NCBI RefSeq assembly: GCF_009720825.1
Contig: NZ_WNKY01000058.1
Coordinates: 1-34,215 of the forward strand
Reading direction: 5' to 3'
Source: Duganella radicis
GTDB lineage: Bacteria > Pseudomonadota > Gammaproteobacteria > Burkholderiales > Burkholderiaceae_D
DNA: 34,215 nt
Of the stretch, positions 1-6,048 are shown piece by piece. A program made the translations under genes and the position numbers. Below the pieces are notes generated by a model, which saw only the letters and a program-made list of their open reading frames with translations, ran no database searches and had not been told where the DNA came from. Within the stretch, counting starts at the first letter, position 1, and each line of letters opens with the position of its first letter.

Positions 1-145
1 AGTCGATATCCTGAACATGTTGCGGGTTTTGGTTTTTGAGTTTGGCGACTACGGGTATACGCCCGTTAACCAATACCTGCAACACCTCCTGGCTTATTCA
101 AGCAAATTATTCCGGACACTAGTGGGCCTGCGCCGGAACGACATG
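1..145. other. Unassigned left edge
   Basis: No gene can be assigned here. The minus strand is open from about position 85 to the window edge after a TGA, with an AGGAGG at 90-85, and could encode the first ~28 residues of a protein running out of the window (it would include VNGRIPVVAKLKNQNPQ). No ATG is present and the possible GTG/TTG starts have poor spacing. A small inverted repeat, ACGGG-tatacg-CCCGT, lies at 50-65. The stretch is more A/T-rich than the neighbouring gene. I do not recognise it. Confidence 0.2.
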
Positions 146-1147
146 CTAGCGTCCGATGGCCGCCTGCGCTAACGCCAGGGCCGCATTCAGCGCTTGCTCC
201 GGTGCCGTCATGTGATCCGGCTGCACGCCGGTGCCTTCCCAGTTGGCGCGGGTGATCACATTGCTGGCGCGCGTCATCGCCACCGAAGTCTGCAACTGCC
301 GCGACACGCGCTGTTTGACGCTGACGCGCGCATCGCCCGCGGTTGGCGAGCCGACCACCACCGCGCGCTTCACGTACTGTTGCAAATCGTAGGCAAACGC
401 CTCGGCCGCGCCACTGGTGCGGTCGTTCACCAGCAGGTAAAGCGGCTTCATGCCGCCATAACGCCGGCCGGCCACATCGGCGCTGGTCCAGAATTCCTCC
501 ACCACGCGGCCCGAGCGATCCAACTGGTCGTGCAGATGGATCTGCTTGTCCTTGAAGAAGTAGCTGCGCCGGTCCTCCAGCAGATAGCTGGACAACAAGG
601 CGCCCATGGCCTGGCCGTCGCCACCCGCATCGCGCAGATCGATGATCAGCGCCGCGCAATCGGCAGCCTGATCCATGAAGCGCGCGGCGGCATCGGCCGC
701 CGGCCGGGTCAGCGGCGCAAAGCGGCTGATTTGCAGATAGCCGATGTGCGCACCCAGCGTTTCAAATTTATGCAGGCCGAAGTTGTCCGCCGATTGCACC
801 GGCGGCTGCGGACGCTGGCGCTCGTCGGCCAGATCGTAAGGCACGTATTCCAGATAAGTGTGACGGTCCGGCGCGATGGCGGCGACATCGCGCGTCAAGC
901 GGATCGCCAGCGCGCGCGCCGTGGTTTGCTGGTCATACTCGCCGCGCGCCAGGCGCTGGCGGATATCGTCGGCCGCCGCCTTGGCGCGGGCCGGATCGAC
1001 ATGCTGCGCCGTCAGCCGCCGCGCAAACTCGTTGACCACATGCGCGCGGGCAGGCGCATCCAGTGCCTCATCCAGCACCTGCGCCTGCGTGGCCGCCGCA
1101 ACGGTGAGCGCAGCGGCAGCAATCCACCGTTTCAAATCTTTCCCCAT
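146..1147 (-). CDS. S41-family (IRBP/Tsp-like) peptidase homologue, active-site serine displaced
   Basis: The 333-residue protein begins with a Sec-type signal peptide (basic MGKDLKRW, hydrophobic alanine-rich core, cleavage likely after ATQAQ), so it is probably periplasmic. A helical N-terminal domain (about 25-110) is followed by an S41 core with the strands GYLQISRF and ALIIDLRDAGGDG typical of the fold. In S41 proteins the nucleophilic serine lies three residues before a conserved Glu; here the segment reads RTSGAAEAF, which puts Gly246 at that position and Ser245 next to it. The segment after VVVGSPTAG has Asp where Tsp-type enzymes carry the catalytic Lys, although IRBP-like members also lack that Lys. 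It is divergent from the glycosylase-like gene, with only 39 bp between the two starts. Family assignment is fairly sure; activity is doubtful. Confidence 0.75.
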   Translation of the reverse strand: MGKDLKRWIAAAALTVAAATQAQVLDEALDAPARAHVVNEFARRLTAQHVDPARAKAAADDIRQRLARGEYDQQTTARALAIRLTRDVAAIAPDRHTYLEYVPYDLADERQRPQPPVQSADNFGLHKFETLGAHIGYLQISRFAPLTRPAADAAARFMDQAADCAALIIDLRDAGGDGQAMGALLSSYLLEDRRSYFFKDKQIHLHDQLDRSGRVVEEFWTSADVAGRRYGGMKPLYLLVNDRTSGAAEAFAYDLQQYVKRAVVVGSPTAGDARVSVKQRVSRQLQTSVAMTRASNVITRANWEGTGVQPDHMTAPEQALNAALALAQAAIGR

Positions 1148-1186
1148 AAGTTACAATCTTACCTTTCCCCGAAAGCTTCTTCCTCA

Positions 1187-1963
1187 ATGACGATCCCGAC
1201 CACCATTCTGGAGGCGCTCGACCGCGCCGATATTTCCTGGCGCCCGCTGCTGCTCAAGGGGCTGGAAGCCATGATGGCCGCCACGCCGGACTATCTGCCG
1301 CAACTGGCGCAGGATCAATACCTGCCGACCGGGCAGCGCCTGTTTGCCGCGTTCGCACTGCCCCTGAATAAGGTGAAGTATGTACTAGTGGGCGAGGGAC
1401 CATATCCGCGAGCAGAAAGCGCAACCGGCGTCTGCTTTATGGATGGGGCGGTTGGCAGCCTGTGGTCGGAGGAGGTGGGGGGCGGCCTGTCCAAGCCGGT
1501 CAACAAAGCAACCTCGCTGCGCAACTTCATGAAGATGCTGCTGGTGGCGGATGGCCAGCTCCAGCTGGACAACACTGCCGGGGAGGCCATGGCGGCGGTT
1601 TCGGCGCGCGCGCGCAGCGGCGCCGGCAGTCACATCCTGACCTTGGCCGACATGCAGCAAAAGCTGACCGAACAGGGCTTCCTGCTGCTGAACGCTTCGC
1701 TGGTATTCCGCAGCCACGTCGCGCCGGCCAAGGACGCCAAGGCCTGGCTGCCGTTCTTTGAAACGGTGATGGCGGGCCTGGTCGCGCAAGCTGCCGTCGT
1801 GCCAACCATGGTTCTGTGGGGAAAAATCGCTGAACTGCTGAGCAAGTTGCCGGTAATGAAAGATTTCCCGCAAATCACTGCCGAGCACCCTTACAACCTT
1901 AGCTTTATTGGTAATAAGGATATGCACACACTGTTCCAGCCCATGCAGTTGCTGAGGGGGTGA
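1187..1963 (+). CDS. Uracil-DNA glycosylase superfamily protein lacking the catalytic Asp
   Basis: The 258-residue protein has the order of motifs of the UDG fold. The water-activating loop reads GEGPYPR (residues 69-75) where Ung has GQDPYH. The uracil-binding strand LLLN is present, a VLWGK strand follows, and the DNA-intercalation loop reads HPYNLS with His234. The Asp that activates water in family 1 is Gly71 and the loop His is Pro74, so normal Ung chemistry is unlikely unless Glu70 substitutes, as a Glu in GE(A)PG does in families 4 and 5 only in part. I chose ATG 1187 because the open frame upstream runs antisense through the S41 gene and has no UDG similarity. A possible -10 (TACAAT, 1152-1157) lies in the short divergent spacer. 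The substrate is unknown. Confidence 0.75.
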   Translation: MTIPTTILEALDRADISWRPLLLKGLEAMMAATPDYLPQLAQDQYLPTGQRLFAAFALPLNKVKYVLVGEGPYPRAESATGVCFMDGAVGSLWSEEVGGGLSKPVNKATSLRNFMKMLLVADGQLQLDNTAGEAMAAVSARARSGAGSHILTLADMQQKLTEQGFLLLNASLVFRSHVAPAKDAKAWLPFFETVMAGLVAQAAVVPTMVLWGKIAELLSKLPVMKDFPQITAEHPYNLSFIGNKDMHTLFQPMQLLRG

Positions 1964-1984
1964 CCAGCAAGCTTCATTAAAGTT

Positions 1985-2032
1985 TGGTATACTTGACTAA
2001 TTCGATCAACTAATCGGACTTTGCGATTAGCG
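1985..2032 (+). promoter_or_regulatory. Putative iscR promoter/operator with repeated CTAATCG
   Basis: The region before iscR holds TATACT (1988-1993), TTGACT (1993-1998) and three related blocks: CTAATTCG (1997-2004), CTAATCG (2010-2016) and its exact inverse CGATTAG (2024-2030). IscR is known to repress its own operon when it carries a [2Fe-2S] cluster, so these repeats are candidate IscR sites. Which hexamers serve as -35 and -10 cannot be decided by eye. Confidence 0.45.
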
Positions 2033-2066
2033 AAGAGGTCGATATTTTAACCCAACCGAGGTAGTG

Positions 2067-2546
2067 ATGCGTCTGACCACCAAAGGCCGTTTTGCTGTGA
2101 CTGCGATGATCGATTTGGCGTTGCGCCAAGGCAAGGGTCCTGTCACGCTGTCCGGCATCAGCCAGCGTCAGGCGATTTCGCTGTCTTACCTGGAGCAGCT
2201 GTTTGGCAAGCTGCGCCGCCACGAGATCGTTGAATCGATCCGCGGCCCGGGTGGTGGCTACAGTCTGGCGCGCCGCGCCGACAAGGTCACCGTGGCCGAC
2301 ATCATCATCGCCGTGGATGAGCCGCTTGACGCGACCCAGTGCGGCGGCAAGGAAAATTGCCATGGCGCGGACGCGGCCAGCGGCGCCCGCTGCATGACCC
2401 ACGAACTGTGGGCCACGCTGAATGAAAAGATGGTTGATTACCTGGATTCCGTGTCGTTGCAGGATCTGGTCGATCAACAAAAGCAGAAGAACGCTGAGCA
2501 AAACGTGGTGGTCATGCCTCGCAACGGCAACCACGCCGCGCTGTAA
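2067..2546 (+). CDS. iscR: Rrf2-family Fe-S cluster regulator IscR
   Basis: The 159-residue protein starts MRLTTKGRFAVTAM, the characteristic IscR N-terminus with a winged helix-turn-helix (about residues 1-75, recognition region SYLEQLFGKLRR). It senses cellular Fe-S status by binding a [2Fe-2S] cluster and regulates the isc operon. The ligand residues are visible as C92, C98 and C109 with H112. The spacing between the second and third Cys is ten residues, against five in E. coli (C92/C98/C104), because of an insert around GADAASG. ATG 2067 is preferred over the in-frame GTG at 2064 because it gives the canonical N-terminus. It is the first gene of the operon, 19 bp before iscS. Confidence 0.95.
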   Translation: MRLTTKGRFAVTAMIDLALRQGKGPVTLSGISQRQAISLSYLEQLFGKLRRHEIVESIRGPGGGYSLARRADKVTVADIIIAVDEPLDATQCGGKENCHGADAASGARCMTHELWATLNEKMVDYLDSVSLQDLVDQQKQKNAEQNVVVMPRNGNHAAL

Positions 2547-2565
2547 GCCCTAACGGAGTAACCAG

Positions 2566-3822
2566 ATGAACGCCCCAGAAAAAAACATCGCTGACGTGAA
2601 ATTCCAGACCGCGCCGCACTTCCCGATCTACATGGACTACTCGGCCACCACGCCGATCGATCCGCGCGTCGCCGATGCGATGATTCCTTACCTGCGCGAG
2701 CAGTTCGGCAATCCAGCCTCGCGCAGCCACATGTATGGCTGGACCGCGGAAAAGGCGGTGGAAGAGGCACGCGGCCACGTCGCGGCGCTGGTCAATGCCG
2801 ACCCGCGCGAAATCATCTGGACCTCGGGCGCGACCGAATCGAATAACCTGGCCATCAAGGGCGCGGCGCAGTTCTACAAAACCAAGGGCAAGCACATCAT
2901 CACCGTGAAAACCGAGCACAAAGCTGTGCTGGACACCGTGCGCGAACTGGAGCGCCAAGGCTTTGAAGCGACCTACCTGGAACCGCAGGACAATGGCCTG
3001 ATCACCATCGAGCAGCTGACCGCCGCCATCCGTCCGGACACCATCCTGATCTCGGTCATGCTGGTCAATAACGAGATCGGCGTGATCCAGCCGATCGACC
3101 AGATCGGTGAACTGTGCCGCTCGAAAGGCATCATCTTCCACTGCGACGCCGCGCAAGCGACCGGCAAAGTGGTGATCGACCTGCAAAAAACCAAAGTCGA
3201 CCTGATGACCTTCACCGCCCACAAAACCTATGGCCCGAAAGGCGTGGGCGCGCTGTACGTGTGCCGCAAGCCGCGCGTGCGTATCGAAGCACAGATGCAC
3301 GGTGGTGGCCATGAGCGCGGTCTGCGTTCCGGCACGCTGCCAACCCACCAGATCGTCGGCATGGGCGAAGCCTTCCGCCTGGCGAAAGTGGAAATGGACA
3401 CCGAAATCGCCCGCATCAAAGCGCTGCGCGACCGTCTGGCCAAAGGCCTGCAAGAGATCGAAGAGACCTACATCAACGGCGACATGGAGCACCGCGTGCC
3501 GCACAACCTGAACGTGAGCTTCAACTACGTTGAGGGCGAATCGCTGATCATGGCCGTGAAAGACCTGGCGGTATCGTCGGGTTCCGCTTGTACTTCGGCC
3601 TCGCTGGAACCATCTTATGTGCTGCGCGCCCTGGGCCGCAGCGACGAGCTGGCGCACAGCTCGATCCGTTTCACCATCGGCCGCTTCACCACCGAGGCCG
3701 ATATCGACTTCGCGATCGAACTGATGAAGTCCAAGGTCAACAAACTGCGTGAACTGTCGCCGTTGTGGGATATGTTCAAAGAAGGCATCGATATCAATTC
3801 GATCCAATGGGCAGCCCACTAA
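2566..3822 (+). CDS. iscS: Cysteine desulfurase IscS
   Basis: This PLP enzyme of 418 residues removes sulfur from L-cysteine, carries it as a persulfide and hands it to the scaffold IscU and to tRNA-thiolation partners. The PLP lysine is K220 in TAHKTYGPKG, and the mobile-loop catalytic cysteine is C342 in SSGSACTSASLEPSYVLR. The core starts at PIYMDYSATTPIDPRVA (about residue 20); the first ~17 residues (MNAPEKNIADVKFQ...) extend beyond the E. coli start but follow a fair Shine-Dalgarno (CGGAGTAA), so this start is kept. It lies between iscR and iscU in the standard order. Confidence 0.97.
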   Translation: MNAPEKNIADVKFQTAPHFPIYMDYSATTPIDPRVADAMIPYLREQFGNPASRSHMYGWTAEKAVEEARGHVAALVNADPREIIWTSGATESNNLAIKGAAQFYKTKGKHIITVKTEHKAVLDTVRELERQGFEATYLEPQDNGLITIEQLTAAIRPDTILISVMLVNNEIGVIQPIDQIGELCRSKGIIFHCDAAQATGKVVIDLQKTKVDLMTFTAHKTYGPKGVGALYVCRKPRVRIEAQMHGGGHERGLRSGTLPTHQIVGMGEAFRLAKVEMDTEIARIKALRDRLAKGLQEIEETYINGDMEHRVPHNLNVSFNYVEGESLIMAVKDLAVSSGSACTSASLEPSYVLRALGRSDELAHSSIRFTIGRFTTEADIDFAIELMKSKVNKLRELSPLWDMFKEGIDINSIQWAAH

Positions 3823-3846
3823 TTTTTAAGATACAGGAGCATCAAA

Positions 3847-4230
3847 ATGGCTTACTCGGATAAAGTACTGGACCACTACGAAAACCCACGCAACGTCGGC
3901 GCGTTTGAAAAAGGCGACGACAGCGTAGGTACCGGCATGGTCGGCGCGCCAGCTTGCGGCGACGTGATGAAGCTGCAAATCAAGGTGGGCGCGGATGGCG
4001 TGATCGAAGACGCCAAGTTCAAAACCTATGGCTGCGGTTCGGCCATCGCATCGAGCTCGCTGGTGACCGAATGGGTCAAGGGCAAAACGCTGGATCAGGC
4101 GCTGGCCATCAAGAACACCCAGATCGCCGAAGAACTGGCGCTGCCGCCAGTGAAGATCCACTGCTCGATCCTGGCGGAAGACGCCATCAAGGCAGCTGTT
4201 CAGGACTACCAGAACAAGCACGCAGCGTAA
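3847..4230 (+). CDS. iscU: Fe-S cluster scaffold IscU
   Basis: IscU (127 residues, normal length) is the scaffold on which IscS-derived sulfur and iron are assembled into [2Fe-2S] clusters. The three cluster cysteines are visible in PACGD (C37), YGCGS (C63) and HCS (C106), with the conserved Asp39. The LPPVK motif near the C-terminus is the recognition site for the HscA chaperone, which is encoded downstream. A Shine-Dalgarno (ACAGGAGC) precedes the ATG. The gene is 24 bp after iscS. Confidence 0.97.
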   Translation: MAYSDKVLDHYENPRNVGAFEKGDDSVGTGMVGAPACGDVMKLQIKVGADGVIEDAKFKTYGCGSAIASSSLVTEWVKGKTLDQALAIKNTQIAEELALPPVKIHCSILAEDAIKAAVQDYQNKHAA

Positions 4231-4239
4231 TTACGACGT

Positions 4240-4259
4240 CGCCCCGGTACGCCGGGGCG
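4240..4259 (+). promoter_or_regulatory. Perfect 8-bp hairpin with TACG tetraloop between iscU and iscA
   Basis: The two arms CGCCCCGG (4240-4247) and CCGGGGCG (4252-4259) pair perfectly around TACG. In RNA this is a C(UACG)G, one of the very stable UNCG tetraloops. There is no T-run after it, so it does not look like a terminator. It ends one base before the iscA ribosome-binding sequence GGGAGAA. Plausible roles are an mRNA-stability or processing element that sets different levels for iscRSU and the downstream genes, but this is inferred. Confidence 0.6.
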
Positions 4260-4271
4260 CGGGAGAATCAA

Positions 4272-4595
4272 ATGGCAATCACCCTGACCGAAAAAGCAGC
4301 AAAGCACATCAACCGCTACATCGAGCGCCGCGGCAAGGGCATCGGTTTGCGTTTTGGCGTGCGTACCACCGGCTGCTCGGGCATGGCCTACAAGCTGGAA
4401 TACGTGGACGAAGTGACCGCCGAAGACAGCGTGTTCGAATCGCACGGCGTGAAAGTGTTCGTCGATCCGAAAAGCCTGCCGTACATCGACGGCACGGAAC
4501 TGGACTTCGCCCGCGAAGGCCTGAACGAAGGCTTCAAGTTCAACAACCCGAACGAGAAAGACGCTTGCGGTTGCGGTGAAAGCTTCCGCGTCTGA
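4272..4595 (+). CDS. iscA: A-type Fe-S carrier IscA
   Basis: The 107-residue A-type carrier protein accepts clusters or iron and delivers them to apo-proteins, particularly [4Fe-4S] targets. The HesB/IscA signature is clear: TTGCSGMAY carries C35, and the C-terminal CGCGESF carries C99 and C101. It follows the hairpin after iscU and has a good Shine-Dalgarno (GGGAGAA). Order and length are standard for an ISC operon. Confidence 0.96.
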   Translation: MAITLTEKAAKHINRYIERRGKGIGLRFGVRTTGCSGMAYKLEYVDEVTAEDSVFESHGVKVFVDPKSLPYIDGTELDFAREGLNEGFKFNNPNEKDACGCGESFRV

Positions 4596-4601
4596 CACGT
4601 C

Positions 4602-5114
4602 ATGCAGAATCACTTTGAACTCTTCAATCTGCCACAGCAGTTTGCCGTAGACGCGGGGGCGCTGGACAGCGCCTACCGCGACGTGCAAAGCCGCGTCCAT
4701 CCCGACAAATTCGTCAGCGCCACCGACGCCGAAAAGCGCGTCGCCATGCAGTGGGCCACCCGCGCCAACGAAGCCTACCAGACCCTGAAAAATCCGCAGA
4801 AGCGCGCGCAATACCTGTGCGAGCTGAATGGCGTCGATTTGCAGACCGAGTCGAATACGGCCATGCCGATGGCGTTCCTGATGCAGCAGATGGAGTGGCG
4901 TGAAGAGCTGGGCGACGCCCGTGCCGCCAAAGATAGTGACGCGCTGGAGTCGCTGGACGACCAGCTGCGCAAGGCCCGCAAGCAGCAGCTGGCGCAGATC
5001 GAACAGCAGATCGGCGCGGGTGATTTCCACGCCGCCGCCCAAGGCGTGCGCGCGCTGATGTTCCTCGAAAAATTTAAGGAAGAGATAGAGCAGAGTTTCG
5101 CAGCCATCGAATAA
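4602..5114 (+). CDS. hscB: J-domain co-chaperone HscB
   Basis: HscB (170 residues) delivers IscU to the Hsp70 HscA and stimulates its ATPase. The N-terminal J-domain is shown by the HPD motif at 33-35 (VHPDKF) and by the helix with ATRANEAYQTLKNP. The C-terminal three-helix region (about 85-170) is the IscU-binding part. The start lies 6 bp after the iscA stop. In most relatives hscA follows immediately, but here two unrelated small genes intervene. Confidence 0.94.
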   Translation: MQNHFELFNLPQQFAVDAGALDSAYRDVQSRVHPDKFVSATDAEKRVAMQWATRANEAYQTLKNPQKRAQYLCELNGVDLQTESNTAMPMAFLMQQMEWREELGDARAAKDSDALESLDDQLRKARKQQLAQIEQQIGAGDFHAAAQGVRALMFLEKFKEEIEQSFAAIE

Positions 5115-5137
5115 AACCAATATTGGAGCGAGGCATC

Positions 5138-5635
5138 ATGCTTGAGACTGGATGGCAGGCCTTTCAAGATTTTACGAGCACCTATGCAAATGGACTGCAT
5201 TCCTTTGCAGAGCTGATCAAGATCATTGGTGCTTTCGCCTCATTTTACGCCTTGCTTAAGCTAAGAAAGATTGAGCACAGATATTTGTTCAAGGCGACTA
5301 TTCCCGGATTGATCGAAAACATCGGTAAATCGCTTAGTCTGATAAATGAAGGTTTACTTGAACCGGAAAACAATCATACTCAAACTCAGCAGGCGCTGAA
5401 TCACTTGCTCGCCGATGTGAAGACGGTTCAGCGAAGAGTGAAGGGCGACTCTGCGATCGCTGCGAAACGTTTAGTCACGTTGATGCGTCGAATTGGGTTT
5501 GAACCTTATTTTTGGCAGCGGCAGATTGTGAGGGAATTGACCGGGGCAGAATTGCTGGAGATATATGTGCAGGCAAGCGGCCTTGTGAGGCTGCTTGCCA
5601 ACGACTTGGACGGCAGCGCTTGGAGTTCCAAATGA
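5138..5635 (+). CDS. Uncharacterised single-span membrane protein, cassette gene 1 inside isc operon
   Basis: I do not recognise this 165-residue protein. It has one predicted transmembrane helix at about 24-42 (FAELIKIIGAFASFYALL) followed by a basic KLRKIEHR stop-transfer stretch. A long, probably helical cytoplasmic region follows, with RRVKGDSAIAAKR and a conserved-looking FWQRQIVRELTGAELLEIY near the end. No catalytic motif is visible. ATG 5138 is chosen with GGAGCGAGG as ribosome-binding site; an upstream TTG (5123) would overlap that site. Its codons include AGA, ATA and CTA, and it is visibly less G/C-biased at third positions than its neighbours, suggesting recent acquisition. Its stop overlaps the start of the next gene (ATGA), so the pair is likely co-translated. 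Confidence 0.8.
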   Translation: MLETGWQAFQDFTSTYANGLHSFAELIKIIGAFASFYALLKLRKIEHRYLFKATIPGLIENIGKSLSLINEGLLEPENNHTQTQQALNHLLADVKTVQRRVKGDSAIAAKRLVTLMRRIGFEPYFWQRQIVRELTGAELLEIYVQASGLVRLLANDLDGSAWSSK

Positions 5636-6048
5636 GTGAAGATAAATTCGATCAGGCGATCCTGAAGATTTTCAAGTTGACGCACTCGGGAGTAATTGAG
5701 TGGAGCAAATCCACTCCCCCAGAGAGCATTGCCGGAGGGAGCGACTCTGTCATCTCTGTTTATTTTGAGGCGACATATCAAGGGCGTACGCTAGGTCTGT
5801 TTCACGAGCGCTTTCGGCGGCAGGGGGGCACTCTTGGCATGGCCCGGACCATCGCTGAACTCACTGGTATAGCTGCTGATTCAAGCCAGTGGGGCGAGCG
5901 AGCCCGTTTGGTTCTTTTATATGAGGACGGGGCGGTGGCCTACTCTTTTCCATACTCAAGAGTCACGAAGGACTTGTTGGAAACCGTGCGTTATAAAACA
6001 TCGGGAGTTGATCAATTCCTGGACGAATTACTGAATACTGAAAACTAA
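5632..6048 (+). CDS. Uncharacterised small soluble protein, cassette gene 2 inside isc operon
   Basis: The 138-residue protein has no signal peptide or membrane segment and I cannot name a family. The predicted pattern is a helical start (FDQAILKIFKLTHSGVIEW), several beta strands (SVISVYFEATYQG, RLVLLYEDGAVAYSFPY) and a helical end (GVDQFLDELL), reminiscent of small alpha/beta adaptor or immunity-like proteins. It starts within the stop of cassette gene 1 (ATGA), and its TAA is directly abutted by the ATG of hscA. Base composition matches cassette gene 1 rather than the isc genes. A role linked to its membrane partner is inferred only from overlap and order. Confidence 0.8.
   Translation: MSEDKFDQAILKIFKLTHSGVIEWSKSTPPESIAGGSDSVISVYFEATYQGRTLGLFHERFRRQGGTLGMARTIAELTGIAADSSQWGERARLVLLYEDGAVAYSFPYSRVTKDLLETVRYKTSGVDQFLDELLNTEN

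Noticed and set aside
194..1186. Long plus-strand N-terminal extension of the UDG-like ORF
   Set aside because: It lies antisense within the S41 gene, has Arg/His-rich shadow composition and no family similarity; the UDG homology begins at ATG 1187.
2512..3819. Large minus-strand open frame opposite iscS
   Set aside because: It is antisense to a clear gene, and its Asp/His/Arg-rich composition is typical of a shadow frame in GC-rich DNA.
5123..5137. TTG start for cassette gene 1
   Set aside because: It overlaps the GGAGCGAGG site that serves ATG 5138 and has no site of its own.
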